NCBI GenBank assembly: GCA_963702835.1
Contig: OY969762.1
Coordinates: 2,852,001 to 2,916,000, forward strand
DNA from: JAFGAV01 sp041479055
Lineage (GTDB): Bacteria; Acidobacteriota; Aminicenantia; Aminicenantales; JAFGAV01
Reading direction: 5' to 3'
DNA length: 64,000 bases
Shown: positions 15,683 through 24,038 of the stretch, one piece after another
How the letters are laid out: each line of letters starts with the position of its first letter
Position numbering within the stretch: the first letter of the stretch is position 1
Notes under the pieces: model-generated
Seen by the model: the letters and a program-made list of their open reading frames with translations, nothing else
What the model was told of the DNA's origin: nothing
Databases searched by the model: none
Translations under genes and position numbers: made by a program

Positions 15683-17616
15683 TTAGCCGGCCAGGCCGTT
15701 GGGAGACCAGCCCTGGATCTCGTAGTAAGCATCCAGGATGGCGTTGTGGCGGGCTTCGTCCACGGCCCGGCCCTGGTGGGCGCCGCGGGTCATGGGCACC
15801 TTGAGCTTGGGCGGGACATAGGCGTCGTAGGCCCGGTCGCGGCCCAGGAGGTTGTTCAGCTTCCTCTCCAGCGTGTAGATACGCCGTCCGCAAGCCTTAA
15901 ACGAATCAGCCGTGTAGGCGAAACCGGTCAAAGCCTGATACAGCTCCAGGAAGAGGTCCGAGGCGGTGTCGCCGGTGAAAAAGTCGCACAGCCCAAGGGA
16001 GTCCACCAGCGCTTTCCCGGCCTGGCCTTCAGCCACATAAGCGGCCAACTCCCGGACCTCCTTGAGTCCGCCCTCCTCGGCCTGGATGGTCCAGGCGTAG
16101 GTGTGGTCGCCGCGCCCGCGGTTGGAGGTGCCGTAGGCGGTGAACATACCGGGGAAGGACTTGGGGTTGATGCCGGCGTAGCCCAGGCCGCCGAAAGCGG
16201 TGGGGCAGCAGTAGGCGATGTCGGAGGCGGCCCCCGCTCCGGCCCCGGCGGACAGGGCGGCTATGAGGCTGTCCGTGTGGCGGCCCAGCAGCCGGCCCAG
16301 CTCGTTTGACCGATAGGCGATGTCCTTCAAGATCTGGATCATACCGGCCGCATCGCCGAAGCCGGGCGCCGGGCCGACCTTCTTCAAGAACCCCTTCTCC
16401 TCGAGCTCCATGGCCCCGGCCATAACTCCGCCGAAGGTCATGGTATCTACCCCCAGCTCGTTGCACAGGCGGTTCAGGTGGAAGATGGCCTCCCGGTCGG
16501 TGAGGCAGCAGTTGATCCACAGGGCGATGGTCTCGAATTCCGGCCTCACGCCCGGTCCGGCGTAGGGCCCCGATTCCACTTTGGCCGTCCGGGTGCACAG
16601 GATGTGGCGGCAGCGGTTGCAGACATGGTGTTTGCCGGCGATGGCCAGAAAGGCGGCGGTGGAGACGCGGGCATAATCCGAGGCGTCGAATGATCCTTCG
16701 TCAAAATTGTGCCAGGGAAGGTAGCCTCCCTTCTGGCCCAGATAGCCGCCGTTGAAGGCGCGGTCCAGCCACCAAGTCGTCCCGGTAGAGGGGCGGAAGG
16801 AGGCTGTCCGGTTGGGGTCTTCGACGCTTTCTTGAATGAGACGGTCGAGTTTCTGGCCGAGCGACTTGAAGCTTTCTTCGCTTTTATAGGTGACCGCGGT
16901 CTTGCCGTAGGCGGTCACGGCCGCCAGATTTTTGGAGCCGAATACGGCGCCCGCGCCGCCCCGGCCGAAGTTGCGATGATAGTCGGCGGTCAGGCAAGCA
17001 AAATCCACCAGGTTCCAGCCCGCCGGTCCGGCGCAGACCGTGGATGAGCCCTTGATCTTCTGTGTCAGGAAATCGATGACGGCAGAGGCCGGCCGGACAA
17101 CCCGGCGGCCGTCCACGGTCTGGAATAGGTCGTCCTCGGCGTCCACCACCCGGACTGCTCCTTCGACGACTTCCAGGCGCACGGGCTTGTCCGCCCGGCC
17201 GTCGATGATGAGCTGGTCCAGCCCCGCCCGCTTGAGCATGTTGTGAAACAAGCCGCCGGCCTCGAGTGAGTGATCGTTCCGTAGAGCGGCTTGTGGCCGG
17301 GAACCCAGGGAGCCGGTTCAGGCGAGCGGGCCATGGTTCCGATGAACGAGCATGAGCCTCGGCCGGCGGTGGGGATGGCGGTGTCGTTGGGAGCGGCCGA
17401 GCCGATGATAATGCGGTTCAGGGGGCTGAGCGGGTCCCGGAAGGATCTGTTTGGGGAGATGTGGTCGAAGAGGAGCTTAGCCTGAAGACCCCGGCCTCCG
17501 ATATAATCCCGGCTCAGGCCTGGATCGGCCGGCTCGATCCGCACGGACCGAGCGGTGAGGTCCACCCAGGCCCATCGTCCACGGTAGCCGAAAAATTCTT
17601 GTCCTTTTTCCGGCAT
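15683..17616 (-). CDS. aldehyde:ferredoxin oxidoreductase, frameshifted
   Basis: Tungsten/molybdopterin aldehyde:ferredoxin oxidoreductase family, about 644 residues once the frame is repaired. The N-terminus (from 17616) has GYRGRWAWVDLTARSV, YIGGRGLQAKLLFD and the pterin-contacting GRGSCSFIGTMARSPE. Near 17263 the frame shifts: GTITHS continues as EAGGLFHNMLKRAGLDQ in another frame, consistent with loss of one base. Then come the second domain and the iron-sulphur Cys residues CNRCRHILC, with a later Cys in LGLCDFF as likely fourth ligand. Such enzymes oxidise aldehydes to acids with ferredoxin in anaerobes. It lies 12 bases after the PLP-enzyme gene, suggesting a role linked to amino-acid-derived aldehydes (inference). 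Confidence 0.85.
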
Positions 17617-17628
17617 GCCTGTCTTCGT

Positions 17629-19035
17629 CTAGAGACAGCCAAGAGCCTGGTCCAGGTCGGCCATGACGTCCTCCGGGTCTTCGGCGCCGACACACAGCCT
17701 TATAAGCTGAGGCGGGATGTCCGCCGCATGGCGGGCTTCCTCGCCCTGCTGGAGGTGGGTGGAAACGGCCGGGATGGTGGCCACGCTCTTGATGCGGCCC
17801 AGGTCGGTGGCCCGAAAGATGAGCTTGAAGCGGTCGAAAACCCGCCTGGCGTTCTCCGCCGGACCGTCCACCCGGAAGCTCATCAGGTGGCCGTAGCGGT
17901 TGACCTCGTTCCCTTTCCCGTCGTCCGAGTCCACCAGTTTCATATACCGTTTGGCCAGAGCGTGAAGGGGATAGCTGGGCAGGCCCAGGTAATCCACTTG
18001 ATAGACTCGGGGATTTTTCTTTAAGTGTTCGGCCACTTGCTGGCAGTTCCGGCTGAGGAGGTCCATCTTGGAGCGCAGAGTCCGCAGGTCGTTCAGGGCG
18101 ATCAGCGCGTTGAAGGGCGAGGCGGCCGGCCCGTTGTCGCGGAAGGGCAGAAACTTGACGTATTCGGCGAAATTTTCCTTGAACAACGGACTGTCATTCT
18201 TGACTTTGGTCACGATGGGCCTGCGGCTGAGGAGCGCGCCGCCTATGGCCAGGCCGCCGGAAGTGGCCGATTTGCTCAGGGAATGAACGACCACGTCCAC
18301 GCCGTAGGCTATGGGCCGGAGCAGGGCGGGGGTGGCGCAGGTGGCGTCGAAGATGAGCGGGATCTCCCAGGAATGGGCCAGGTCGGCCAGGGCTTTGACG
18401 TCGCAGAATGCCTGTTGGGGGTTGGAGGGCGCTTCGACGTACAGGAAACGGGTGTTGTCGTCGATGGCCGCCTTCCATTCGGCGATGTCGTGCGGGTGGC
18501 GCACCCAGCGGACTTGGATGCCGCGTTCCCGCTGCTTCCGCACAGAGAAGTGCTGGAAAGTGCCGCCGTAGAGTTGAATGGAAGAGACGAAGTTCATTGT
18601 CTCCGGGCCGTCCTTCTGTTTGACCAGAAAAGGGTCTACGGCGGAGACGATGGCCGACATGCCCGAAGCAGTGACCAGGCAGCCTGTGTCGAAGCCCGTC
18701 CGGTAGCCCTCCAGGAGGGCCAGCATCCATTCCAGATAATACGTCGTCGGGTTGGCGATGCGGGTATAGCACCAGGTGGGAATGAGGTAGGAGAGGGCCG
18801 CCTCCAGCTCGGCTGAGTCGTGGTAGGCCTGGGAGGTGGCCAAGTAGAGGGGCTCGATGATGGCGCCCTGGTTCTTGCTTAAGGCTTCCTCCACGGTGTA
18901 CAAGCCGTGGACGGCCAGGGTATCGAATTTGAACTTCTTGACGAAGGCCAGTTGATCCTCGCGCCGGGCGAGCTGTTTCTTGGCCTCTTCGATGTATTTT
19001 TCAACGCCCGGTCCAAGCTTTTGGTTTTGCGACAT
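17629..19035 (-). CDS. Cys/Met metabolism PLP-dependent enzyme
   Basis: PLP enzyme of the cystathionine gamma-synthase/methionine gamma-lyase/O-acylhomoserine sulphhydrylase superfamily, 468 residues, longer than the usual 390-430 because of an N-terminal charged extension (about 35 residues). Visible marks: YTRIANPTTYYLE (substrate/PLP phosphate region), ASGMSAIVSAV, YVEAPSNPQ, and the PLP lysine in VHSLSKSATSGG. The preceding gene is homoserine dehydrogenase, which favours an O-acylhomoserine or cystathionine reaction in methionine synthesis; a gamma-lyase role feeding the downstream oxidoreductase is the alternative. Exact substrate not decidable by eye. Confidence 0.85.
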   Translation of the reverse strand: MSQNQKLGPGVEKYIEEAKKQLARREDQLAFVKKFKFDTLAVHGLYTVEEALSKNQGAIIEPLYLATSQAYHDSAELEAALSYLIPTWCYTRIANPTTYYLEWMLALLEGYRTGFDTGCLVTASGMSAIVSAVDPFLVKQKDGPETMNFVSSIQLYGGTFQHFSVRKQRERGIQVRWVRHPHDIAEWKAAIDDNTRFLYVEAPSNPQQAFCDVKALADLAHSWEIPLIFDATCATPALLRPIAYGVDVVVHSLSKSATSGGLAIGGALLSRRPIVTKVKNDSPLFKENFAEYVKFLPFRDNGPAASPFNALIALNDLRTLRSKMDLLSRNCQQVAEHLKKNPRVYQVDYLGLPSYPLHALAKRYMKLVDSDDGKGNEVNRYGHLMSFRVDGPAENARRVFDRFKLIFRATDLGRIKSVATIPAVSTHLQQGEEARHAADIPPQLIRLCVGAEDPEDVMADLDQALGCL

Positions 19036-19046
19036 GGATGCTCTCC

Positions 19047-19066
19047 TGAATTTCCTGTTTTCCTAT
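19047..19066 (-). promoter_or_regulatory. leader of the PLP-enzyme gene (no clear promoter)
   Basis: The 155 bases between homoserine dehydrogenase and the PLP-enzyme gene end with an AGGAGAG-like ribosome binding site (minus strand, near 19043) before the ATG at 19035. An AT-rich stretch lies at 19095-19130. I see no convincing promoter pair or riboswitch fold, only the hairpin listed separately at 19147-19166. Confidence 0.3.
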
Positions 19067-19146
19067 CCTTGCCCTTCTGGATTTGCGATGGATTGTCCCA
19101 AATAATGGAAAGTGTTTTTTATTGAGAAAAAGCCGGGAGATGGGGT

Positions 19147-19166
19147 GGCCCCCGATGATGGGGGCC
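19147..19166 (-). terminator. possible terminator or attenuator after homoserine dehydrogenase
   Basis: GGCCCCC (19147-19153) and GGGGGCC (19160-19166) form a 7-bp GC stem with a six-base loop, 25 bases past the homoserine dehydrogenase stop. On the minus strand a TTTTT run follows only after 13 further bases, so it is a weak terminator candidate; partial read-through to the PLP-enzyme gene would keep the operon together. Confidence 0.35.
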
Positions 19167-19190
19167 TGCGCATGACGGTTGTGTCTGCGC

Positions 19191-20240
19191 TCATTTTGCG
19201 TATTTACGGGCGATGGCCAGGACGTCCGACAGGATGGCGAAGCCGGTCTCGGTCTTGCCCGCACCCGGACCGGATATGGTGACCTTGCCCAGCAGGTCCA
19301 GGTCGAAGGTCAAGGCGTTGTGGACGCCCATGACCCCGGCCAGAGGGTCGGACAGGGGAATCTTCTGAGGAGAAACGCCGGCCGTGACCTTGTCCTTGTC
19401 CCGCTTGGCCTGAGCAATGAGCTTGTAGCGGCAGTTTTCTTTTTTGGCTTTGAGGATGTCCTGACGGGAAAGACGGCTGATGCCCTGGGGCTTGATGTCC
19501 GAAGGCTTGAGAGAGGCGCCCATGAGCACATTGGACAGGATGACGATCTTGGCCAGGGCGTCGAACCCCTCCACGTCGGCGGTGGGGTCGGCTTCGGCGT
19601 AGCCCAGCTTTTGGGCCAGTTTCAGGGCCGGGGCATAGTCCATCCCATCCTCCTCCATCTTGCTCAGGATGAAGTTGGTTGTGCCGTTGAGAATGCCCTT
19701 GACCTCCCGGACTTCGTTTCCGGCCAGACCGCTTTCGAACAGGCTGAAGACGGGCGTCCCGCTCATGACCGTGCCCTCAATGCGGAAGGCCCGACTGTTT
19801 TGGCCGGCCAGCTTCTTAATTTCCTGGTAGTGCAGGGCGGCCGGTCCCTTATTGGAGGTGACCACATGCTTGCCCGAGCGGAGGGCCTTTTGGATGTAGC
19901 TGGTGGCCGGCTCGGCGGTTTTGATGTCAGTGTAGGTCAGTTCGGCGATGATATCGGCATCGCATTGCTCGATCATATCCAGCGGCTCCAGCGGTTTGTC
20001 TTTAGCTGACCGGCCCCCGGGATAAGCGCCCAGGTCCCCCCCGCCCTCCAGCACTCCGAGGAGTTTCCGGAGGTCGATCCCTTCCGGCACGAGGAGAGAA
20101 CCCTTGAGCTTGTCGGAAATGGCCACCAGGCGGGCCTCGAAGTCATGGGAATCCCTGAGGGCGGGGCCCTTATTTAAAAGGATCTCCAGAAAACCGCGGC
20201 CGACCGTGCCACAGCCGACCAGGCCGATCTTATATTCCAT
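19191..20240 (-). CDS. hom: homoserine dehydrogenase
   Basis: Homoserine dehydrogenase of 349 residues, reducing aspartate semialdehyde to homoserine. The NAD(P) fold is IGLVGCGTVGRGFLEIL at the N-terminus; TSNKGPAALHYQEIKKLA, the catalytic ILNGTTNFIL segment and the AEADPTADVEGFDALAK stretch are textbook family marks. There is no C-terminal ACT domain, so feedback regulation by threonine is not expected through that domain. I choose the ATG at 20240, preceded by GGAGGAGGT-type sequence, over the ATG at 20261. The following genes on the same strand use sulphur amino acid chemistry. Confidence 0.93.
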   Translation of the reverse strand: MEYKIGLVGCGTVGRGFLEILLNKGPALRDSHDFEARLVAISDKLKGSLLVPEGIDLRKLLGVLEGGGDLGAYPGGRSAKDKPLEPLDMIEQCDADIIAELTYTDIKTAEPATSYIQKALRSGKHVVTSNKGPAALHYQEIKKLAGQNSRAFRIEGTVMSGTPVFSLFESGLAGNEVREVKGILNGTTNFILSKMEEDGMDYAPALKLAQKLGYAEADPTADVEGFDALAKIVILSNVLMGASLKPSDIKPQGISRLSRQDILKAKKENCRYKLIAQAKRDKDKVTAGVSPQKIPLSDPLAGVMGVHNALTFDLDLLGKVTISGPGAGKTETGFAILSDVLAIARKYAK

Positions 20241-20360
20241 GGCTGGGGACCTCCTCTCCATAAGTTAGTCAATCATACCGCGAGTTGTCAAATCGAAAAG
20301 ATCGGGCATCTCCCTCCCCGCAAATCTAGGCAAAGGGAAATGCATATTGTAGGATTAATA

Positions 20361-20392
20361 AAAAAGGGACGGCCCGCCTCGCGGGCCGTCCC
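20361..20392 (-). terminator. rho-independent terminator of the citrate synthase gene
   Basis: A perfect 12-bp stem, GGGACGGCCCGC (20366-20377) with GCGGGCCGTCCC (20381-20392) and a three-base loop, lies 28 bases past the gene's stop. On the minus strand it is followed by TTTTTTATTAAT. Strong terminator separating citrate synthase from homoserine dehydrogenase. Confidence 0.9.
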
Positions 20393-20420
20393 CGAAAGCT
20401 TACTTAACGAGCGCGCCGCC

Positions 20421-21737
20421 TCAGTCGGCTTCGGCTTTGCCCTTGAGGAAGTTCTCTACCCAGTCGGTGGTGGCGCTCTTGGGCCGCTCGATGGGGAACC
20501 CGAGAGCCCTGCTCCAGATGAGCTGGGCCAGGACACCCAGGGCCCGGGAGACGCCGAAGAAGACGGTGTAGATATCCCACTCGGTGACACCGTAGTGGTA
20601 GAGCAGGCAGCCGGAGTGAGCGTCGACGTTCGGCCAGGGGTTCTTGGCCTTGCCCTGTTTCAACAGAATGTCCGGCGTCACTTCGAAGACCATGCTGACG
20701 ACCTTGAAAATGTCGTCGTTGGGCAGGTGCTTCAGGGCGAACTCGCGCTGGGCCGTGTAGCGGGGGTCAGTCTTGCGCAGCACGGCGTGGCCGTAGCCGG
20801 GCACGACCTTGCCGCCGGCCAAAGTGTCCCAGATGTGCTTGGACAGCTGTTCCTTTGTAGGAACGCCGCCCAGCGTTTTCATGAGGTCCATGATCCAGCG
20901 CAGCACTTCCTGGTTGGCCAGTCCGTGGAGCGGGCCGGCCAGGCCGTCCATGGCCGCCGACAGGGAGTAGTAAGCGTCGGACAGGGCCGAGCCCACCAGA
21001 TGGCAGGTGTGGGCCGAGACGTTGCCGCCCTCATGATCGCTGTGGATGACCAGGTAGAGCCGCATCAGCTCCTTGAAGGCCTCGTCCTTGACGCCCAGCA
21101 TGTGGGCCAGGTTGCCGCCCCAGTCGAGCTTCGGGTCGGCCGGGATGTGCTTATCGCCCTTGTAGGACCGGCGGTAGATGGTAGCGGCGATGGCCGGCAA
21201 CTTGGCCAGGAGGTTCATCGTATCCTCATACATCGGATCCCAATAATCCTTCTTGTTGATGCCGGCCCGGTATTTCTGGGCGAAAACGGAATCCTTCTGC
21301 AGCTGGAGGATGGCCAGGGAGAACTGGGTCATGGGATGCGTATCCTTGGGCACCGCCTTCATCATGTCCAAGAGATACTTGGGCAGTTCGCTCCGCTGCC
21401 TCCACTCCTCGGTGACGGCTTTGACGTCGGCGTCGGTGGGCAGGTCGCCGGTCAGAAGCAGGTAGAAGATGCCCTCGGGCAGGGGTTCCGAGCCGCCCGG
21501 CCACTTGGGGAGTTTCTGCTGCAGCTCGGGGATGGAGAATCCGCGGAAACGAATCCCCTCGAACTTGTCCAGGAGCGAGCAGTCCCAGATCATGCACAGG
21601 ACATCCCGCACTCCGCCGTAGGCCTGGGAGATGGTGACGTCCGACAGCTTTTTCTCCCCATTCTCCTTGAGGATGCCCTTGACCCTCTCCTGCATGGGGG
21701 GGATTTTGGCTGCTAGTTTTTCTTTTAATGAAGCCAT
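20421..21737 (-). CDS. gltA: citrate synthase, eukaryotic (mitochondrial) type
   Basis: Citrate synthase of 438 residues, condensing acetyl-CoA and oxaloacetate. The three catalytic residues sit in LVIHSDHEGGNVSAHT (His), VPGYGHAVLRKTDPR (His) and NVDAHSGCLLYHYG (Asp). Overall sequence, such as IPELQQKLPKWPGG, LPAIAATIYRRSY and the C-terminal RALGFPIERPKS, follows the mitochondrial-type (Si) enzyme rather than the usual bacterial GltA. These forms occur in scattered bacteria. Own promoter and terminator: a single-gene transcript. AAGGAGGT precedes the ATG. Confidence 0.92.
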   Translation of the reverse strand: MASLKEKLAAKIPPMQERVKGILKENGEKKLSDVTISQAYGGVRDVLCMIWDCSLLDKFEGIRFRGFSIPELQQKLPKWPGGSEPLPEGIFYLLLTGDLPTDADVKAVTEEWRQRSELPKYLLDMMKAVPKDTHPMTQFSLAILQLQKDSVFAQKYRAGINKKDYWDPMYEDTMNLLAKLPAIAATIYRRSYKGDKHIPADPKLDWGGNLAHMLGVKDEAFKELMRLYLVIHSDHEGGNVSAHTCHLVGSALSDAYYSLSAAMDGLAGPLHGLANQEVLRWIMDLMKTLGGVPTKEQLSKHIWDTLAGGKVVPGYGHAVLRKTDPRYTAQREFALKHLPNDDIFKVVSMVFEVTPDILLKQGKAKNPWPNVDAHSGCLLYHYGVTEWDIYTVFFGVSRALGVLAQLIWSRALGFPIERPKSATTDWVENFLKGKAEAD

Positions 21738-21809
21738 AGAACATACCTCCTTTTAATTTAAGAAATTTATTAAATATTTAAGGTAAAGGCCGTTCTCCGC
21801 GTCAGGTCT

Positions 21810-21837
21810 TATATAATACTCAGAAAGCGCCTGTCAA
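21810..21837 (-). promoter_or_regulatory. promoter of the citrate synthase gene
   Basis: On the minus strand TTGACA (21832-21837) is followed after 16 bases by TATATA (21810-21815), or after 18 by TATAAG. The 5' leader of about 65 bases is AT-rich. It diverges from the lemA promoter about 55 bases away. Confidence 0.6.
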
Positions 21838-21891
21838 ACAAGGCAAACAAAAAAGAAAAGCCTTTAAAACCGGACGGCGGTTTTTCCGTAT

Positions 21892-21920
21892 TTGACAGGT
21901 GGAACAGCCAGCCTTTATCA
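21892..21920 (+). promoter_or_regulatory. probable promoter of the lemA-htpX pair
   Basis: TTGACA (21892-21897), 17-base spacer, TTATCA (21915-21920). The expected transcript start is about 30 bases before the lemA ATG, leaving room for its AAGGAGG ribosome binding site. Confidence 0.5.
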
Positions 21921-21958
21921 TGGAGGCGGAACGGACAGCCTTAAGGAGGAAAGACAAT

Positions 21959-22510
21959 ATGGTGATCGGTGTTCTGATCATATTCGGACTGCTTATCCTT
22001 TTTCTGGTGGGCATGTACAACAGCCTGGTCATCCTGCGCAACCGCTGCGACAACGGCTGGGCTCAGATCGACGTCCAGCTCCGGCGGCGCTATGACCTCA
22101 TCCCCAACCTGGTCGAAACGGTCAAAGGCTACGCCAAGCACGAGCGGGAAGTCTTCGAGAAGGTGACCCAAGCCCGGACCCAGGCCCTAAACGCCGGAAC
22201 GGTCAAGGATCAAGGCCTGGCTGAGAACCAGCTGGCCGGCGCCTTGAAAACCCTCTTTGCCGTGGCCGAGAACTATCCCGAACTCAAGGCCAACCAGAAT
22301 TTTCTCATGCTCCAGGAGGAGCTGGCCGGCACCGAATCCAAGGTGGCCTACTCACGGCAGTTCTACAACGACTCGGTGATGAAGTACAATACCAGGCTCC
22401 AGACTTTCCCCTCCAATGTCATGGCCGGCATGTTCGGGTTCAAGGGGCGCGAGTACTTCCTGGTGGCCGAGCCGGAGGCCAAGGGGCCGGTCAAGGTGAG
22501 CTTTTCCTGA
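21959..22510 (+). CDS. lemA: LemA family membrane protein
   Basis: LemA-family protein of 183 residues. The N-terminus is one membrane segment (VIGVLIIFGLLILFLVGMYNSLV, about 2-24), followed by the invariant family stretch RNRCDNGWAQIDVQLRRRYDLIPNLVETVKGYAKHE. The remainder is a long helical bundle. I start at ATG 21959, which has AAGGAGG eight bases upstream, instead of the in-frame ATG at 21899. Function is not firmly known; the gene is commonly next to a membrane M48 protease, as it is here. Confidence 0.93.
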   Translation: MVIGVLIIFGLLILFLVGMYNSLVILRNRCDNGWAQIDVQLRRRYDLIPNLVETVKGYAKHEREVFEKVTQARTQALNAGTVKDQGLAENQLAGALKTLFAVAENYPELKANQNFLMLQEELAGTESKVAYSRQFYNDSVMKYNTRLQTFPSNVMAGMFGFKGREYFLVAEPEAKGPVKVSFS

Positions 22511-22540
22511 GGCCTGGCCGCCCCGCCCTCTCGGGCTTCT

Positions 22541-23437
22541 ATGTTCGAGCAGATTTCCGAGAACAAATTCAAGTCCGGCCTGCTGGTTTTCTGTTTTATC
22601 GTTCTGATCTTTCTCCTGATCTGGGTGCTCCAGTACCTGCTGGGATTCGGCCCGGCCGGGTTCATCCTGGCTCTGGTCATCGCTTCGCTGATGGCTTTTA
22701 TCAGCTACTGGTCCAGCGACAAGATCGTCCTGGCCATCAGCCGGGCCCGGCCGGTGAGCAAGGAGGAATATCCTTACCTGTACAACGTGGTGGAAGGACT
22801 GGCCATAGCGGCCGGCATCCCCGCCCCCCAATGCTACGTCATTGACGACACGGCGCCCAACGCCTTCGCCACAGGCCGCAATCCAAAAAACTCGGTTATC
22901 TGCGTCACCACCGGGCTGCTGCAGAAGATGAACCGGGCGGAGCTGGAGGGCGTCATCGGCCACGAGATGTCGCACATCAGGAACTATGACATTCTCCTCC
23001 AGACCCTGACCGTGGTCATGATCGGCGTGGTGGCCCTGCTCAGCGACTGGATCCTCCGCGGCGTTTTCTGGGGCGGCGGCCGGCGCCGTTCGAGCAGCCG
23101 GGGCAAGGGAAACTCGCTGGTCCTGGTGCTGCTGGCGGTGGGTCTGGTGCTGGCCCTGCTCAGCCCGCTTATCTCCCAGCTCATCCGCCTGGCCATTTCC
23201 CGCCGTCGGGAATTCCTGGCTGATGCTTCGAGCGCCCAACTCACCCGCAACCCGGCCGGCCTGGCCTCGGCCCTGAGGAAGCTGGCCGCCGACACCGAAC
23301 CGCTGGAGGCGGCCAACAAGGCCACGGCCCACCTCTACATCGTCAACCCTCTCAAGGACCTGAAGGGATTCGTCAACAAGCTGTTCAGCACCCACCCGCC
23401 CATCGAGGCCCGCATCGCCGCGTTGGAGAAGATGTAG
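22541..23437 (+). CDS. htpX: HtpX-like M48 zinc metalloprotease
   Basis: Membrane M48 peptidase of 298 residues. Two N-terminal membrane helices (about 13-35 and 38-55) are followed by the zinc motif HEMSH (141-145) in VIGHEMSHIRNYD. Two further helices (about 150-170 and 190-215, LVLVLLAVGLVLALLSPLIS) come next, then SRRREFLADASSAQLTRNP with the third zinc ligand Glu. HtpX degrades damaged membrane proteins with FtsH in E. coli. The lemA-htpX pairing supports joint membrane quality control. Confidence 0.93.
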   Translation: MFEQISENKFKSGLLVFCFIVLIFLLIWVLQYLLGFGPAGFILALVIASLMAFISYWSSDKIVLAISRARPVSKEEYPYLYNVVEGLAIAAGIPAPQCYVIDDTAPNAFATGRNPKNSVICVTTGLLQKMNRAELEGVIGHEMSHIRNYDILLQTLTVVMIGVVALLSDWILRGVFWGGGRRRSSSRGKGNSLVLVLLAVGLVLALLSPLISQLIRLAISRRREFLADASSAQLTRNPAGLASALRKLAADTEPLEAANKATAHLYIVNPLKDLKGFVNKLFSTHPPIEARIAALEKM

Positions 23438-23515
23438 GGAAAATGCGGGCCGGATTCGAAGAGATTTACAGCTTTCAAGATCGGCGGGAATGGCGGAGAT
23501 GGCCGGCTGGTTTGA

Positions 23516-23544
23516 TTGAAATTCGGTTCTGTGTTCTTTATAAT
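23516..23544 (+). promoter_or_regulatory. promoter of tRNA-Asp
   Basis: TTGAAA (23516-23521), 17-base spacer and a perfect TATAAT (23539-23544), 16 bases before the mature tRNA 5' end. Confidence 0.8.
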
Positions 23545-23560
23545 ACCTTCGCCCTTGGGC

Positions 23561-23637
<77 letters not shown>

Positions 23638-23644
23638 CACCTTT

Positions 23645-23732
23645 CCGAAGACGCCATCCTTTTCCCCCCTTGTTTTCCAAGGGGGGTAAGGGGGAATAAA
23701 TAACTATTAAGAAAAGCCGGAGGCGTCTTCGG
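23645..23732. repeat. short inverted-end repeat, copy 1
   Basis: 88 bases bounded by perfect 11-bp inverted ends, CCGAAGACGCC (23645-23655) and GGCGTCTTCGG (23722-23732). Inside are a CCCCCTTG/CAAGGGGG hairpin and an AT-rich arm. The same ends and interior recur at 35271-35356. Confidence 0.85.
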
Positions 23733-23737
23733 CACGT

Positions 23738-23824
23738 GACACCGTCCTTTTCCCCCCCTTGTTTAGCCAAGGGGGGCAAGGGGGGATAAATGAGATTAGA
23801 AAAAACCTGAAGGTGTCTCCGGCA
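23738..23824. repeat. short inverted-end repeat, copy 2 (diverged)
   Basis: Directly abuts copy 1. It has the same layout: GACACCGTCCTTTTCC, a CCCCTTG...CAAGGGG hairpin, an AT-rich arm and GGTGTCTCCGGCA at the right end. The inverted ends are eroded (ACACC/GGTGT remain). A third left end (GAACACCTGCTTTTCCCC, 23829-23846) follows at once, so at least two and a half copies are arranged head to tail. Confidence 0.7.
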
Positions 23825-24038
23825 AATGAACACCTGCTTTTCCCCTTCTAAATTCTTAAGGGCGTTTCGGAATCCTTTCTCTTTCCTTTATATCCCACCA
23901 TTCTTTCCCAATTCGCCTATTGGCCAGGATAGCCTGCCATTAAATATGAGATGCTCATCAGAGAATTTGGCCCTTAAATTGATTCCTCCCCAGATCGGTG
24001 CTATCCTTTGGCCAAGCATCGGAAGGAGAGGCCGGGCC

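Noticed and set aside
18025..18816. 263-codon plus frame opposite the PLP enzyme
   Set aside because: Shadow of a conserved gene; no domain.
20340..21716. Long open frame (458 codons) on the plus strand opposite citrate synthase
   Set aside because: Its composition is the reverse shadow of a well-conserved gene with terminator and promoter on the minus strand.
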